64,000 nucleotides of DNA from Micromonospora sp. C28SCA-DRY-2 (GCF_030519475.1 NZ_JAUMKD010000009.1:1-64000), one strand, 5' to 3'; numbered from the stretch's first letter, positions 34,975-43,378 are shown. Program-made: numbers and translations. Notes: generated from the letters alone by a model not told the origin.

Positions 34975-35262
34975 TCAGACGGTACGGCCCGGCCGGCGCA
35001 CCTCGCGGTACTCCTGCACGACCCGGTCGTCCTGCACCGGCACGACCCGCTCGGCGACCACGCGGTCGTCGCGGGCGGGGCTGGCCACCACCGTGCGCCG
35101 CCGGGAGTTCCAGAAGTAGAGGGTGACGAGCAGGCCGGCGACCCCGGCGAGCATCAGCACCCAGCCGACGACGCTCAGGTCGAGCCAGCCCAGATCCGCC
35201 TGCACGGCGAACGCGAAGATCGCACCCAGTGCGATCAGGAAGATACTGCCACCAATGCCCAT
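34975..35262 (-). CDS. DUF6458-type small membrane protein, copy 1
   Basis: A 95-residue protein. MGIGGSIFLIALGAIFAFAVQADLGWLDLSVVGWVLMLAGVAGLLVTLYFWNSRRR gives two transmembrane helices with the family's highly conserved N-terminus, then a charged cytoplasmic tail rich in DDRVV repeats and Arg. ATG 35262 with GAGGAGG upstream; a longer form from further upstream would add a non-conserved stretch. Function unknown. A paralogue at 36024-36293 lies on the other side of the SixA gene. Confidence 0.85.
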   Translation of the reverse strand: MGIGGSIFLIALGAIFAFAVQADLGWLDLSVVGWVLMLAGVAGLLVTLYFWNSRRRTVVASPARDDRVVAERVVPVQDDRVVQEYREVRRPGRTV

Positions 35263-35376
35263 CTCGGCGCCTCCTCGGCTGTAGCTGGCGTTTCCCTCCG
35301 CCGCGGCCATCGGTGAGGTTGCGGCATCCATCGACTTACCCCGGCGCTGTGATCGCCAATCGGGCAAGCTGAGGAC

Positions 35377-35913
35377 ATGACGGACGCGTACGCCGAGGAA
35401 CGGACGCTGGTGTTGCTCCGGCACTCCAAGGCCGAGCCTCCCGACGACGGGCCGGACGTTGATCGGGGCCTGTCCGCACGCGGGGAGGCCGACGCCGCCG
35501 CGGCCGGCGCCTGGCTGGCCCGGCACGACCTGCTGCCCGACGTGGTGATCTGTTCGGCCGCCCGGCGCACCCGGCAGACCTGGCACCGGGTGGCGATGGG
35601 AATGACCGGTACGCCGCCGGAGGGCGGCCCGGCCGGTCCCGCCCCGGCGGTGCACTACGAGGCCGACGCCTACGAGGCGCAGCCGGAAGACCTGCTGGCC
35701 CTGGTCCGGCGGATCGACCCGGCCGCCCGGACGGTGCTGCTGGTCGCCCACAACCCGGGTATCTCGCTCTTCTCCGCGCTGCTCGACCCGGAGCGGGCGG
35801 ACCCGGACGGCCTGCGCACCAGCGACGTGGTGGTACACCGCACCGGGGTGACGTGGGCGGAACTGGGCCGGGGGCGGGCCGAGATCACCGACCGGCACAT
35901 CGCCCGCGGCTGA
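35377..35913 (+). CDS. SixA-like histidine phosphatase
   Basis: A 178-residue protein of the histidine phosphatase superfamily. The catalytic RHG-type motif is RHSKAEP (Arg15, His16). The second basic residues are in CSAARRTRQT and the second catalytic His in VLLVAHNPGIS (about 128). SixA removes phosphate from phosphohistidine in phosphorelay proteins; the substrate here is unknown. CAAGCT lies 6 nt before the ATG, a weak leaderless-type signal. Flanked on each side by a DUF6458 gene read the other way. Confidence 0.9.
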   Translation: MTDAYAEERTLVLLRHSKAEPPDDGPDVDRGLSARGEADAAAAGAWLARHDLLPDVVICSAARRTRQTWHRVAMGMTGTPPEGGPAGPAPAVHYEADAYEAQPEDLLALVRRIDPAARTVLLVAHNPGISLFSALLDPERADPDGLRTSDVVVHRTGVTWAELGRGRAEITDRHIARG

Positions 35914-35936
35914 GCCGGCCGGCCGGTGGACGTGGC

Positions 35937-35970
35937 CGAGCCACCCGCCCGGTGCTCGGCGGGTGGCTCG
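35937..35970. terminator. Bidirectional hairpin after the SixA gene
   Basis: CGAGCCACCCGCC (35937-35949) and its perfect complement (35958-35970) enclose an 8-nt loop between convergent genes. Confidence 0.75.
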
Positions 35971-36023
35971 CAGCCGCTGGTGTCGCGGCGGTCAAGGGAG
36001 CCGTCGGGCGGTGGCCGCCCGGC

Positions 36024-36293
36024 TCACGAGGGCGGCGCGGTCGGCGGCGGCGGATCCGGTGGGGGCGGCATCATCGCGGTCGGATGCGACAGCCGGTTCT
36101 CCTCCACGATCAGCGTCCGCGCCCGCTTCCGGCGGTCCTGCCAGAACCAGAGCGTGGTGAGCAGTACGGCCAGCCCGGCCAGGATGAACACCCAGCCGAC
36201 CGCGCGCAGGTCGACCCACCAGACGTTGGCCCGGATGGCGAAGGTCAGGATCGCGCCGATGGCGATGAGAAAGATCCCGCTACCAATGCCCAT
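36024..36293 (-). CDS. DUF6458-type small membrane protein, copy 2
   Basis: 89 residues. MGIGSGIFLIAIGAILTFAIRANVWWVDLRAVGWVFILAGLAVLLTTLWFWQDRRKR is closely similar to copy 1 at 34975-35262 and has the same two-helix topology. The tail differs: it is Pro-rich (MMPPPPDPPPPTAPPS) instead of charged. ATG 36293 with GGGGGAG upstream. The common start MGIG and equal spacing of helices show an old tandem duplication around the SixA gene. Function unknown. Confidence 0.83.
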   Translation of the reverse strand: MGIGSGIFLIAIGAILTFAIRANVWWVDLRAVGWVFILAGLAVLLTTLWFWQDRRKRARTLIVEENRLSHPTAMMPPPPDPPPPTAPPS

Positions 36294-36632
36294 GTGCGCT
36301 GCACTCCCCCGTGCGGTGGCTCTGGGCGTGCTCTGACGTGGTCGCGCGACGGTTACCCGCCACGCCGAGGGGCTACCCGGCCGGCCCGGCCGAATCCGCC
36401 GACTTCCCGGCGGCGGGCGGTCGCACGCGGTATGGCCGAGCCCGGGGCGATCCGGACGGCAGGGACCGCACGGCGGTATCCGGGCGCACCCGGTGCGCCG
36501 CCGACCGCGATCGGGCACCGGTCCCGCGGACACGCCGACGGCCGGCGGGCTGCTGCCCGCCGGCCGTCGGTACCAGGTCGGTGCCGGGTCACCCCGGCTC
36601 GGCCGCCGCGCCGGGGCGCGGTACGGCCTACC
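36294..36632. other. 339-bp intergenic region with one strong hairpin
   Basis: Between the DUF6458 gene and the end of the acyl-CoA dehydrogenase gene. The only clear structure is the hairpin at 36535-36570. I see no supported gene in the rest. Confidence 0.6.
36535..36570 (-). terminator. Terminator of the acyl-CoA dehydrogenase gene
   Basis: A perfect 16-bp stem (CCGACGGCCGGCGGGC and complement) with a TGCT loop, 62 bp beyond the stop of the leftward gene. Confidence 0.75.
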
Positions 36633-38489
36633 TCAGAAGGCCTCCTCCGGGAGGTCCATGATCTCCAGGTCGGCGCCCTCGATGATCCGCCGGTCGGCGC
36701 CGATGCGGGGCAGCACCTCGCGGGCGAAGAACCGGGCGGCGGCCACCTTGCCGGTGTAGAACGCCTTGTCGGCGGCGGACACCTCGCCGTTCAGGGCGCT
36801 CAGCGCCACGTCGGCCTGCCGCTGGAGCAGCCAGCCGACCACCAGGTCGCCGATCGCCAGCAGGAACCGGCGGCTGCTCAGGCCGACCTTGTAGAGGGCC
36901 CGGGGGTCACCGCCCTGCGCCTCGCCCAGCCAGCCGGTCATCACGCCGAGGATGTTCTGCACCTCGGCGAGCGCCTTACCCAGCGCCTGCCGCTCCTCCT
37001 TGAGCTGGCCGTTGCCGCCCTCGGTGGTGATGAACTCCTGGATCTCGGCGGCCACCGCCATCAGCGCCTTGCCGTTGTCCCGGACGATCTTCCGGAAGAT
37101 CAGGTCGAGACTCTGGATCGCCGTGGTGCCCTCGTACAGGGTGTCGATCTTGGCGTCCCGGACGTACTGCTCCAGCGGGTAGTCCTGGAGGAAGCCGGAG
37201 CCGCCGAACGTCTGCAGCGCCTCGTGGCCGAGCAGCTCGTACGCCCGCTCCGAGCCGACGCCCTTGACCAGCGGCAGCAGCAGGTCGTTGACCCGCTTGG
37301 CGAGCTTGGTGGCCTTCTCGTCGCCGGCCGCCTCGGCGATGGCGACCTTGTCCTGCCAGGACGCGGTGTAGAGCACCAGCGCGCGCAGACCCTCGGCGTA
37401 CGACTTCTGCAGCAGCAGCGAGCGGCGCACGTCCGGGTGGTGGGTGATGGTCACCCGGGGCGCGGTCTTGTCGGCCTGCTGGATCAGGTCGGCGCCCTGC
37501 ACGCGGTTCTTGGCGTACTCCAGCGCGTTCAGGTAGCCGGTGGAGAGGGTGGCGATCGCCTTGGTGCCGACCATCATCCGGGCGTACTCGATGATCATGA
37601 ACATCTGCCGGATGCCGTCGTGCTTGTCGCCCAGCAGCCAGCCCTTGGCCGGCACGCCGTGCTCGCCGAAGGTCATCTCGCAGGTGTTCGAGACCTTGAT
37701 GCCCATCTTGTGCTCGACGTTGGTGGCGAAGACGCCGTTGCGCTCGCCCAGCTCGCCGGTCTCCTCGTCGAAGTGGTACTTCGGCACGACGAACAGGGAC
37801 AGGCCCTTGGTGCCCGGGCCGCCCACGCCCTCCACGCCGACCGGCCGGGCCAGCACGTAGTGGACGATGTTGTCGCTCAGGTCGTGCTCGCCCGAGGTGA
37901 TGAAGCGCTTGACGCCCTCGATGTGCCAGGAGCCGTCCGGCTGCGGGATGGCGCGGGTGCGGCCGGCGCCCACGTCCGAGCCGGCGTCCGGCTCGGTGAG
38001 CACCATGGTGGAGCCCCACTGCTTGTCGATGAAGAGCTTGGCCCACTTCTTCTGCCGCTCGGTGCCCTCGACGTGCAGCACGTGCGCGAAGGACGGGCCG
38101 GAGGCGTACATCCAGACCGGGGCGTTCGAGCCGAGGACCAGCTCGGCGAGCGCCCACCACAGAGCCCGCGGGGCGTTGGTGCCGTCCAGCTCCGGCGGGA
38201 GGTCGAGCCGCCAGAACTCCGACTCCATGAACGCGCGGTACGACTTCTTGAACGACTCCGGCAGCGGCGCGGTGTGCGTGGCCGGGTCGAAGACCGGCGG
38301 GTTGCGGTCGCTGTCCGAGTAGCTGGCGGCCAGGTCCTCGCGAGCGAGGCGGTCGACCTCGGCGAGGATGCTGCGCGCGGTGTCGATGTCGAGATCCGAG
38401 TACGGCTCCTGGCCGAACGCCCGGTCCGCCCCGAAGACCTCGAAGAGGTTGAACTCGAGGTCCCGAAGGTTGCTCTTGTAGTGGGTCAT
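36633..38489 (-). CDS. Acyl-CoA dehydrogenase, long (FadE-type with C-terminal extension)
   Basis: A 618-residue flavoenzyme for the first step of fatty acyl-CoA beta-oxidation. Domain order is a helical N-terminal part, beta domain with MVLTEPDAGSDVGAG (about 180), helical C-terminal domain, and an extra ~130-residue C-terminal domain seen in 600-residue bacterial acyl-CoA dehydrogenases. The catalytic Glu is in DTLYEGTTAIQSLDLI (about 455). The ATG at 38489 (MTHYKSNLRDLEFNLFEVF) is the family's standard start; an in-frame upstream extension is not conserved-looking. Two palindromes upstream suggest TetR-type control. Confidence 0.94.
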   Translation of the reverse strand: MTHYKSNLRDLEFNLFEVFGADRAFGQEPYSDLDIDTARSILAEVDRLAREDLAASYSDSDRNPPVFDPATHTAPLPESFKKSYRAFMESEFWRLDLPPELDGTNAPRALWWALAELVLGSNAPVWMYASGPSFAHVLHVEGTERQKKWAKLFIDKQWGSTMVLTEPDAGSDVGAGRTRAIPQPDGSWHIEGVKRFITSGEHDLSDNIVHYVLARPVGVEGVGGPGTKGLSLFVVPKYHFDEETGELGERNGVFATNVEHKMGIKVSNTCEMTFGEHGVPAKGWLLGDKHDGIRQMFMIIEYARMMVGTKAIATLSTGYLNALEYAKNRVQGADLIQQADKTAPRVTITHHPDVRRSLLLQKSYAEGLRALVLYTASWQDKVAIAEAAGDEKATKLAKRVNDLLLPLVKGVGSERAYELLGHEALQTFGGSGFLQDYPLEQYVRDAKIDTLYEGTTAIQSLDLIFRKIVRDNGKALMAVAAEIQEFITTEGGNGQLKEERQALGKALAEVQNILGVMTGWLGEAQGGDPRALYKVGLSSRRFLLAIGDLVVGWLLQRQADVALSALNGEVSAADKAFYTGKVAAARFFAREVLPRIGADRRIIEGADLEIMDLPEEAF

Positions 38490-38517
38490 GCTCGCTGGCC
38501 CCGCTTCCGGACAGGTG

Positions 38518-38556
38518 TTACCGATCAGTAACCCAGACTGTATTACCGACCGGTAG
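38518..38556 (-). promoter_or_regulatory. Acyl-CoA dehydrogenase promoter with two palindromic operators
   Basis: TTACCGATCAGTAA (38518-38531) and TTACCGACCGGTAG (38543-38556) are near-perfect palindromes 25 bp apart sharing TTACCGA. Reading leftward, TTGTCG, an 18-bp spacer and TACAGT form a likely promoter, with the upstream palindrome inside the spacer. This is typical of a TetR-type lipid regulator, whose gene is not in the window. Confidence 0.65.
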
Positions 38557-38573
38557 GCACCGACAACCCGATT

Positions 38574-38603
38574 CCGGAAGTGACAGCCATTACACACTTC
38601 CGG
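38574..38603. promoter_or_regulatory. Inverted repeat upstream of acyl-CoA dehydrogenase
   Basis: CCGGAAGTG and CACTTCCGG (9 bp each, perfect) with a 12-nt gap. It lies between the end of the PP2C gene and the operators above, so it could be the PP2C terminator or an extra protein site. Confidence 0.5.
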
Positions 38604-38651
38604 TTCGGCTGTCCGCCAGGCGCGGGCCCGGCCCGTCGGCGGCCGGTGCGC

Positions 38652-39779
38652 TCAGCTCTCGGCGGCGCCGACCTCCCAGCTCGGCACGGGCGCGTCCGAG
38701 CCGCCGCGGGATCCGGTGTACTCCATCAGCACCAGGGCGATGTCGTCGTCCAGCCGGCCGTGCACCCACTCCACCAGCGCGGTCTCCAGCGAGGCCAGCC
38801 CGTCGGCCACGGTGCCGTGGCCGAGCAGCCGCCAGGCCCGGTCGGCGGTGGGGAAGAACTCCCCGTCCCGCCGGGCCTCGCCGAGCCCGTCGGTGAAGAG
38901 CAGCAGCCGGTCGCCCGGCTCCAGCCGCTCAACCCGGGGCCGGACCACCGGCATGAAACCCAGCGGCGGGGCGGGCGCCGGCGGCTCCAGCGGGATCACC
39001 GCACCCCGGCGCAGCAGCAGCGGCGGCGGGTGGCCGCAGTTGACGATGGTGAGCGTCCCGCCCCGCTCCTCGACCAGCGCCGCGGTGACGAAGTCCTCGT
39101 CGCCGACGCTGCGGGCCACCGCCCGGTCCAGGTCGGCCACCACGGCGCGCAGGTCGGCCCGCTCGTACGCGACGTGCCGGTAGGAGCCCAGCACGATGCT
39201 GGCCAGCCGGACCGCCTCCAGTCCCTTGCCGCGTACGTCGCCGATGATCATGCGCACGCCGTACGGGGTGTCGATCGCCTCGTACAGGTCGCCGCCGATC
39301 TCCGCGGTGGCGGTGGACGAGATGTACCGGCCGGCGACCGAGAGCGTGCCGACCTGCGGGCCGAGCGGGCGCAGCACCGCCTGCTGGGCCACCGCCGCCA
39401 GCTTGGACAGCTCGGCGATCTGCTCGGCCTGCCGCTGCCGCACCGCGGCGACGGCGGCCGCGATGCCGGTGCCGAGCGCGATGCCGGCCACGTTCACCCC
39501 GTTGACCAGGGAGATCGACCAGTCACAGAGGGCGAACGCGGCGCCGACCGCGGTGGCCACTACGCCGACGCCGAGCACCACCCGCCAGGACGCCAGCGCC
39601 GCGGCCAGGAAGGGCGCGGCCACCATGAGTGCGATGTAGTGGGCCGGCCGCCCGTCGGCCAGCTCGACCGAGGACACGATCGCGAGCAGGGCGAGGGCCG
39701 CGCCGAGACCGGCGCGGGATCCGGGGCTCAGCGGGCCGCGGCCCGACTGGAAGGGATGCGTGCGTACGAGGGACAGCAT
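38652..39779 (-). CDS. SpoIIE/PP2C-family protein phosphatase with membrane domain
   Basis: About 375 residues. The N-terminal ~130 residues contain four hydrophobic helices (GAALALLAIVSSVEL, IALMVAAPFLAAALASW, VLGVGVVATAVGAAFAL, VAGIALGTGIAAAVAAV), then a short coiled linker and a PP2C/SpoIIE domain (about 165-365) with EIGGDLYEAIDTPYGVRMIIGDVRGKGLEA and LLLFTDGLGEARRDGEFF, the metal-binding Asp motifs. Such enzymes dephosphorylate anti-anti-sigma factors. No anti-sigma or STAS gene is adjacent, so the target is unknown. The ATG at 39779 is uncertain; a GTG at 39875 is in frame. Confidence 0.87.
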   Translation of the reverse strand: MLSLVRTHPFQSGRGPLSPGSRAGLGAALALLAIVSSVELADGRPAHYIALMVAAPFLAAALASWRVVLGVGVVATAVGAAFALCDWSISLVNGVNVAGIALGTGIAAAVAAVRQRQAEQIAELSKLAAVAQQAVLRPLGPQVGTLSVAGRYISSTATAEIGGDLYEAIDTPYGVRMIIGDVRGKGLEAVRLASIVLGSYRHVAYERADLRAVVADLDRAVARSVGDEDFVTAALVEERGGTLTIVNCGHPPPLLLRRGAVIPLEPPAPAPPLGFMPVVRPRVERLEPGDRLLLFTDGLGEARRDGEFFPTADRAWRLLGHGTVADGLASLETALVEWVHGRLDDDIALVLMEYTGSRGGSDAPVPSWEVGAAES

Positions 39780-39879
39780 GCCTGATGGACGTGAACGGTT
39801 GAATGAACCTGGCCCGTCGACCGAGGAGGTTCTGGCCGCGCGGACCCCGTCGGCGGGCCGATCGCCGTCCGGCACGGGC

Positions 39880-40494
39880 TCAGCCGAGCACCTCGTAGCG
39901 CACGTCCACGTGCCCGAGGTCCAGCGACGCGATCTCGGCGAACGCGGCCCGGGACAGGTCGATGCAGCGGCCCTCGATGAACGGGCCCCGGTCGTTGATC
40001 CGTACGGTCACCGACTTGCCGTTGTCCGGGTTGGTCACCCGGACCCGGGTGTTGAACGGCAGCGTCTTGTGCGCGGCGGTCAGCGCGTCCGGGTTGAAGT
40101 TCTCGCCGTTGGCGGTCAACTGGCCGTCGGAGTAGAAGGAGGCGCCGCACGAGCCGCTCTCCACCACCTTGGTGGTGGCGGTCTTCTTCGCCGTCGCGGT
40201 GGGCTTCGGGCTGGCGGTGCGGGGCTTGCTCCGCGACGGCGCCTGCGGCGACCGGGTGGCCGTCGGGCTCGCGGTCACGCTCGACGACGGGCTCGCGCTC
40301 GGCGAGATGGGTGCGGCGCTGGTCGGCGTGGCGACGGGCGAGAGGTCGACGGCGACCGGCCGCGCCGGCTCCGAGCCGGCGGTGAGCTGCACGGCGCCGA
40401 CGGTGCCGCCGACGGCGAGCGCGACGCCGACCGCCGCGGTGGCCGCGATGCCGGCCGGCGAGAACCTGCGGGAACGGGAGTGCCTACCAGCCAC
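39880..40494 (-). CDS. RlpA-like secreted protein with double-psi beta-barrel
   Basis: About 204 residues. A basic N-terminus (AGRHSRSRRFSP) and one hydrophobic segment (GIAATAAVGVALAVGGTVGAV) serve as signal or anchor. A Ser/Pro/Thr-rich spacer (about 50-110) leads to an RlpA-type double-psi beta-barrel (about 112-204: GSCGASFYSDGQLTANGENFNPDALTAAHKTLPFNTRVRVTNPDNGKSVTVRINDRGPF..CIDLSRAAF). The ASFY and NDRGPF motifs are those of the family, related to lytic transglycosylases acting on denuded glycan. The GTG at 40494 has AAAGGA upstream; a GTG at 40512 is possible. A promoter TTGACT-N18-TTACGG lies at 40535-40564. Confidence 0.85.
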   Translation of the reverse strand: MAGRHSRSRRFSPAGIAATAAVGVALAVGGTVGAVQLTAGSEPARPVAVDLSPVATPTSAAPISPSASPSSSVTASPTATRSPQAPSRSKPRTASPKPTATAKKTATTKVVESGSCGASFYSDGQLTANGENFNPDALTAAHKTLPFNTRVRVTNPDNGKSVTVRINDRGPFIEGRCIDLSRAAFAEIASLDLGHVDVRYEVLG

Positions 40495-40534
40495 CGGAAC
40501 CGGTCCTTTCACGATCTGAACAAACCGGCTCGGA

Positions 40535-40564
40535 CCGTAACGAGAGAAGCACTTCCGAAGTCAA
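40535..40564 (-). promoter_or_regulatory. Promoter of the RlpA-like gene
   Basis: Leftward TTGACT (40559-40564), 18-bp spacer and TTACGG (40535-40540), about 40 bp before the start. Confidence 0.45.
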
Positions 40565-40702
40565 CGTGATCATTGTGGTATGCCCGGAATTGCGGTGATA
40601 CGTGTAGCCGATCATCCGACCCGAGGTGGGCCGCCCGGCCCGGTGAGCGCCGGTGACCGCCCGCCCCGCCCGGCCGCGCGCCGATCCCGCAGGATGGGTG
40701 AC

Positions 40703-41254
40703 ATGCCCGCCGAGCTGAGCGAACGTCTGGCCGAGCTGTTCCGCTGGATCGATCCCGGTCCCGGCGCCAGCCACCTGGTCAGCGACGTCTCCGGCTGGTG
40801 GCGGGATCCGGACGTGCTCGCCCGGCTGGGCCCGGCCCTGGTGGAGCCGTTCCGGGCGGCCCGGCCCACCGTGGTGGTCTCTCCGGCGGTCACCGGGTTC
40901 CTGCTCGGACCGCTCGCCGCGACCGCCCTCGGGGTGGGTTTCGTGCCGGCGCACAAACCGGGCGACGGCCGCCTGCCGGCCGGGCCGCTGACCTGGGCGC
41001 AGAGCCCGCCCGACTTCCGCGGCAGGCGGGTGGACCTGGCCGTGCGGGACCACGCCCTCGACCGCACCGACCGGGTGCTGGTGGTGGACGACTGGGTGGC
41101 CACCGCGGCGCAGGTGCGCGCGCTCTACGAGATCTGCGCCGCCCGGGGCGCCCAGCCGCTCGGCACCGCCACCGTGGTCCTCGACTGCGCTCCGGAGGTC
41201 ACCGCCGAGCTACGGATCCGGGGCCTGGTGACCGCCGACGCGCTGCGTCCCTGA
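40703..41254 (+). CDS. Type I phosphoribosyltransferase (apt-like)
   Basis: A 183-residue PRTase-fold protein. The PRPP-binding loop is VLVVDDWVATAAQ (about 118-130), and the upstream region (VVVSPAVTGFLLGPLAATALGVGFVPAHK) fits purine-type PRTases, resembling adenine phosphoribosyltransferase relatives. The usual loop DDLLATGGT is changed to DDWVATAAQ, so the substrate may not be adenine. The ATG at 40703 follows CAGGAT by 7 nt, suggesting leaderless initiation; an upstream in-frame start at 40580 lacks support. Confidence 0.83.
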   Translation: MPAELSERLAELFRWIDPGPGASHLVSDVSGWWRDPDVLARLGPALVEPFRAARPTVVVSPAVTGFLLGPLAATALGVGFVPAHKPGDGRLPAGPLTWAQSPPDFRGRRVDLAVRDHALDRTDRVLVVDDWVATAAQVRALYEICAARGAQPLGTATVVLDCAPEVTAELRIRGLVTADALRP

Positions 41255-41303
41255 CCGACCGGGTGCCCGCCGGCGTCGGCGCTGGAGGGGCGGCCGGCCG
41301 GGC

Positions 41304-41834
41304 TCAGCGGACGAACTCCTCGACCGCCGTACAGACCCGGCCCAGCGCCTCGGCCGAGCGGGCCAGCGGGCCCGGCACCATCAGCGCGTGGTCGGCCTGG
41401 TCGATCTCCACCAGGTGCGGGGTGAGCCGGCGGGCGACCGCGCCGTCCCAGGACGGATCGGCGGTGCCGCCGACCAGCAGGAACGGTGCGGTGGCGCGAT
41501 CCAGCGCGTCGACCACCGCGGGCAGGTGCAGCAGCGGGGTGAGCCAGACGGCGGGCAGCCCCCGGTCGGCGGCGAGCGGCGCGGCGAACGTACCGAGCGA
41601 CTTGCCGACCAGCAGCTCCATCCGCCCGGTGAGGGTCGAAGCGACCTGCCCGGTCACCCAGTCGACGGCCGCGTCCGCCCCGTCCCGGTCCGGCGCGAGC
41701 CCTTCGGGCACCTGCCAGGAGATCGCGTGCAGGGCGAAGCCGGCACGGCGCAACGCCTCGCCGAGGTAGAGGAAGAGCGGGAACCGGGTGTCGTAGCCTC
41801 GGCCGGGGATGAGCACCGCACGCCGGTCCGCCAT
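41304..41834 (-). CDS. Small alpha/beta hydrolase
   Basis: A 176-residue minimal alpha/beta hydrolase fold: MADRRAVLIPGRGYDTRFPLFLYLGEALRRAGF at the start, nucleophile Ser in MELLVGKSLGTFAA (elbow GKSLG), Asp in LLVGGTADPSWD and His in DQADHALMVPGP. It lacks a lid domain. AGGAGG lies just upstream of the ATG at 41834; a longer in-frame form is unlikely. The substrate is unknown. It is convergent with the phosphoribosyltransferase and divergent from the ASCH gene. Confidence 0.85.
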   Translation of the reverse strand: MADRRAVLIPGRGYDTRFPLFLYLGEALRRAGFALHAISWQVPEGLAPDRDGADAAVDWVTGQVASTLTGRMELLVGKSLGTFAAPLAADRGLPAVWLTPLLHLPAVVDALDRATAPFLLVGGTADPSWDGAVARRLTPHLVEIDQADHALMVPGPLARSAEALGRVCTAVEEFVR

Positions 41835-41937
41835 GGCCGCCTCCTGATCGTCGACCCGCCCACCGTATCGCCGTACGGTCCGCCCGTGGGCGCCAAATGT
41901 CGCGGCCCCCGACCGTGCCGGGCGTAGCCTCGGCAGG

Positions 41938-42369
41938 ATGTGGCCTCGGATCGGTGGACTGCGCACGCTCGCCCTCGGCACCCCCGGCGAGCTGCGGACG
42001 CGGTTGAACACGCTGGTGCTGGCCGGGGTGAAGACCGCCACCGCCGGCCTGCTCACCGAGTACGCCGAGGAGGGCGAGGAGCTGGAGCGGGTCGGTGAAC
42101 GGCTGGTCCTGGTCGACGACCGGGACGCGCTGGCCGGCGTCGTCGAGGTGACCGGCGTCGAGGTGGTCCCGTTCGCCGAGGTGTCCTGGGACTTCGCGCG
42201 CTCCGAGGGGGAGGGCGACCGGTCGATCGAGGAGTGGCGGGCCGGGCACGCCGCCTACTGGGCGCGGGTCGGCACCCCGGTCACCGACGACACCGACGTC
42301 GTCTGCATCCGCTTCCGGCTGGTCTCCGGCGGCGCGGGCGGCGTGGCCACCGGAGACCTCGGTCCGTAG
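41938..42369 (+). CDS. ASCH domain protein
   Basis: A 143-residue protein of the ASCH fold, a PUA-like beta-barrel thought to bind RNA or modified nucleosides. Features include GELRTRLNTLVLAGVKTATAGLLTEYAEEGEELERVGERLVLVDDRDALAGVVEVTGVEVVPFAEV and EGDRSIEEWRAGHAAYWARVG, matching the GxKxxT and EGxxxxxxWRxxH elements of the family; some members are amidohydrolases on acetylated cytidine. TAGCCT lies 7 nt before the ATG: a clear leaderless-type start. Confidence 0.88.
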   Translation: MWPRIGGLRTLALGTPGELRTRLNTLVLAGVKTATAGLLTEYAEEGEELERVGERLVLVDDRDALAGVVEVTGVEVVPFAEVSWDFARSEGEGDRSIEEWRAGHAAYWARVGTPVTDDTDVVCIRFRLVSGGAGGVATGDLGP

Positions 42370-42406
42370 CCGGCGGGACGGACGGCGAACGGCGGGGCGG
42401 GAGCGG

Positions 42407-43288
42407 TCAGCCGCGGCGCAGTTCGGGCAGCAGCCGGGTGGCCACGTCGACCAGCACCTCCTCGTCGCCGGCGTACCAGCTGCTGGCCCGGGGCCAGTGG
42501 GTCACCACGTCGGTGAAGCCGAGCGCGGCGGCACGCTCGACCTGGTCGGCGAAGAACTGGGCGCTGCGCAGCGAGAAGACCGGCGCCGAGTCGAGCGAGA
42601 GGTAGCGGTCCAGGGTGGCCGGGTCGCGCCCGGCGGCGGCCAGCGTCGCGTCCAGCCGGGCGCACAGCTCGCCGACCCCGACCCACCAGCTCTCCAGGTC
42701 GTCGCCGCCGGGACCGGTGGTGACCCAGCCCTGGCCGAACCGGGCCACCAGCTTCATCGAGCGGGGCCCGTTCGCCGCCACCACGAACGGCACCCGGGGC
42801 TGCTGCACGCAGCCGGGGTTGTTCCGGGCGTCCATTGCGGCGAACCAGTCACCCCGCCAGGTCGTCCCGTCCTCGCGCAGCACCAGGTCGAGCAGCTCGG
42901 TGAACTCGCCGAAGCGGTCCACCCGCTGCCGCGGCGGCAGCGTCTCACCGCCGAGCACGGTGGCGTCGAACCCGATGCCGCCGGCGCCGAGGCCGAGCAG
43001 CAGCCGGCCGCCGGAAACGTCGTCGAGCGCTGTCACCTGCCGGGCGAACGCGGCCGGGTGCCGGAAGTTCGGCGAGGCGACCAGCGTGCCGAGGCGGATC
43101 CGGGAGGTCACCGTCGCGGCGGCGGTCAGCGTGGTGACCGAGTCGAACCAGGGCCCGTCGACCAGGTCCCGCCAGCCCAGGTGGTCGTAGGTCCAGGCGT
43201 GGTCGAAGCCCCACTCGTCGGCCTGCCGCCAGCGGCGCTGCGACTCGGACCAGCGCTGGTCGGGGAGGATCACGATGCCAATCCGCAT
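42407..43288 (-). CDS. LLM-class (F420-dependent-type) oxidoreductase
   Basis: A 293-residue TIM-barrel of the luciferase-like monooxygenase family: MRIGIVILPDQRWSESQRRWRQADEWGFDHAWTYDHLGWRDL..., RIRLGTLVASPNFRHPAAFARQVTALDDVSGGRLLLGLGAGG. This version of the fold usually binds coenzyme F420 in actinobacteria; the substrate is unknown. The ATG at 43288 is preferred over an upstream in-frame start because TAGGCT is exactly 7 nt away and the conserved strand MRIGIV starts there. It is divergent from the PadR gene. Confidence 0.9.
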   Translation of the reverse strand: MRIGIVILPDQRWSESQRRWRQADEWGFDHAWTYDHLGWRDLVDGPWFDSVTTLTAAATVTSRIRLGTLVASPNFRHPAAFARQVTALDDVSGGRLLLGLGAGGIGFDATVLGGETLPPRQRVDRFGEFTELLDLVLREDGTTWRGDWFAAMDARNNPGCVQQPRVPFVVAANGPRSMKLVARFGQGWVTTGPGGDDLESWWVGVGELCARLDATLAAAGRDPATLDRYLSLDSAPVFSLRSAQFFADQVERAAALGFTDVVTHWPRASSWYAGDEEVLVDVATRLLPELRRG

Positions 43289-43352
43289 GATCGGCAGCCT
43301 AATGGCCGGCACCGACGGCCCGGCCCGGTCGGGTTAGGGACCTTGCCATGTA

Positions 43353-43378
43353 TCGATGATCTGAATATGTTGACCCGC
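43353..43378 (+). promoter_or_regulatory. Leaderless promoter of the PadR gene
   Basis: TTGCCA (43353-43358), a 17-bp spacer and TATGTT (43366-43371, partly overlapping by eye with the -10) lie 7 nt before the GTG at 43379. ATGTATCGATGAT around 43358-43370 has the look of a PadR-type operator. Confidence 0.55.

Noticed and set aside
35853..38531. 892-residue plus-strand open frame opposite the acyl-CoA dehydrogenase
   Set aside because: Same shadow effect; the minus strand encodes an unmistakable acyl-CoA dehydrogenase.
42497..43366. Upstream extension of the PadR gene
   Set aside because: The extra frame is antisense to the LLM oxidoreductase; a promoter at 43353-43371 fixes the start near 43379.
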